Of a stretch of 5,929 bases of DNA, positions 5,884 to 5,929 are shown piece by piece. The translations under genes were made by a program, and so were the position numbers. The first letter of the stretch is position 1; each line of letters opens with the position of its first letter. Source of the DNA: CAYMRB01 sp964392615 (GTDB taxonomy: Bacteria; Planctomycetota; UBA8108); contig CAYMRB010000542.1 in NCBI GenBank assembly GCA_964392615.1, positions 1-5,929 on the forward strand. The letters are read 5' to 3'. The notes below the pieces were generated by a model, which saw only the letters and a program-made list of their open reading frames with translations, made no database searches and was not told the DNA's origin.

Positions 5884-5929
5884 GGGGGGGGCGGGGGGGC
5901 GGCCCCCCCCCGCCGCCGCCGGGGGGGGG
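5884..5929. other. Homopolymer G/C run at the window end, probable sequence artefact
   Basis: The last 46 bases are almost pure homopolymer: eight G, one C, seven G, CGG, nine C, three GCC-type units and nine G. Nothing else in the window looks like this. It carries no coding sense and most likely reflects low-quality sequence or a mis-joined contig edge. A very GC-rich terminator-like structure cannot be excluded. Confidence 0.6.

Overview
The window is high-GC bacterial DNA carrying four genes, all on the + strand. No rRNA, tRNA, CRISPR array, transposase, integrase or phage gene is visible. The Sec-exported TlpA-type thioredoxin, the GC content and the gene types fit a Gram-negative environmental bacterium such as a planctomycete, acidobacterium or myxobacterium. 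That placement is a guess from style, because no marker here fixes the phylum.

Layout. (1) 3-1184: a secreted or periplasmic thioredoxin-like protein with an N-terminal LolA/DUF2092-like domain; its 5' end lies outside the window. (2) 1210-1959: a J-domain protein with two N-terminal CxxC pairs, a highly charged linker and a C-terminal J domain. It starts 25 bases after gene 1 and is probably co-transcribed with it. (3) 1960-2114: a hairpin, then a sigma-70-like promoter and a ribosome binding site. (4) 2115-3647: a cobalamin-binding-type radical SAM protein of unknown substrate. (5) 3648-3806: a very G-rich stretch with nested hairpins, then a second candidate promoter and a ribosome binding site. 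(6) 3807-5846: a diverged EF-G paralogue (EF-G-2-like translational GTPase). (7) 5847-5929: a short inverted repeat, then homopolymer G/C runs that look like a damaged contig end.

The genes do not form one obvious pathway. Genes 1 and 2 both relate loosely to protein folding, but in different compartments: exported thiol-disulfide chemistry versus cytosolic Hsp70 recruitment. Genes 3 and 4 each seem to have their own promoter. I do not see a clearly new multi-gene system. The points most worth a second look are the EF-G paralogue, which has Tyr in place of the catalytic switch II His, a shortened G' region and an Ala-Asp repeat linker, and the orphan radical SAM enzyme.
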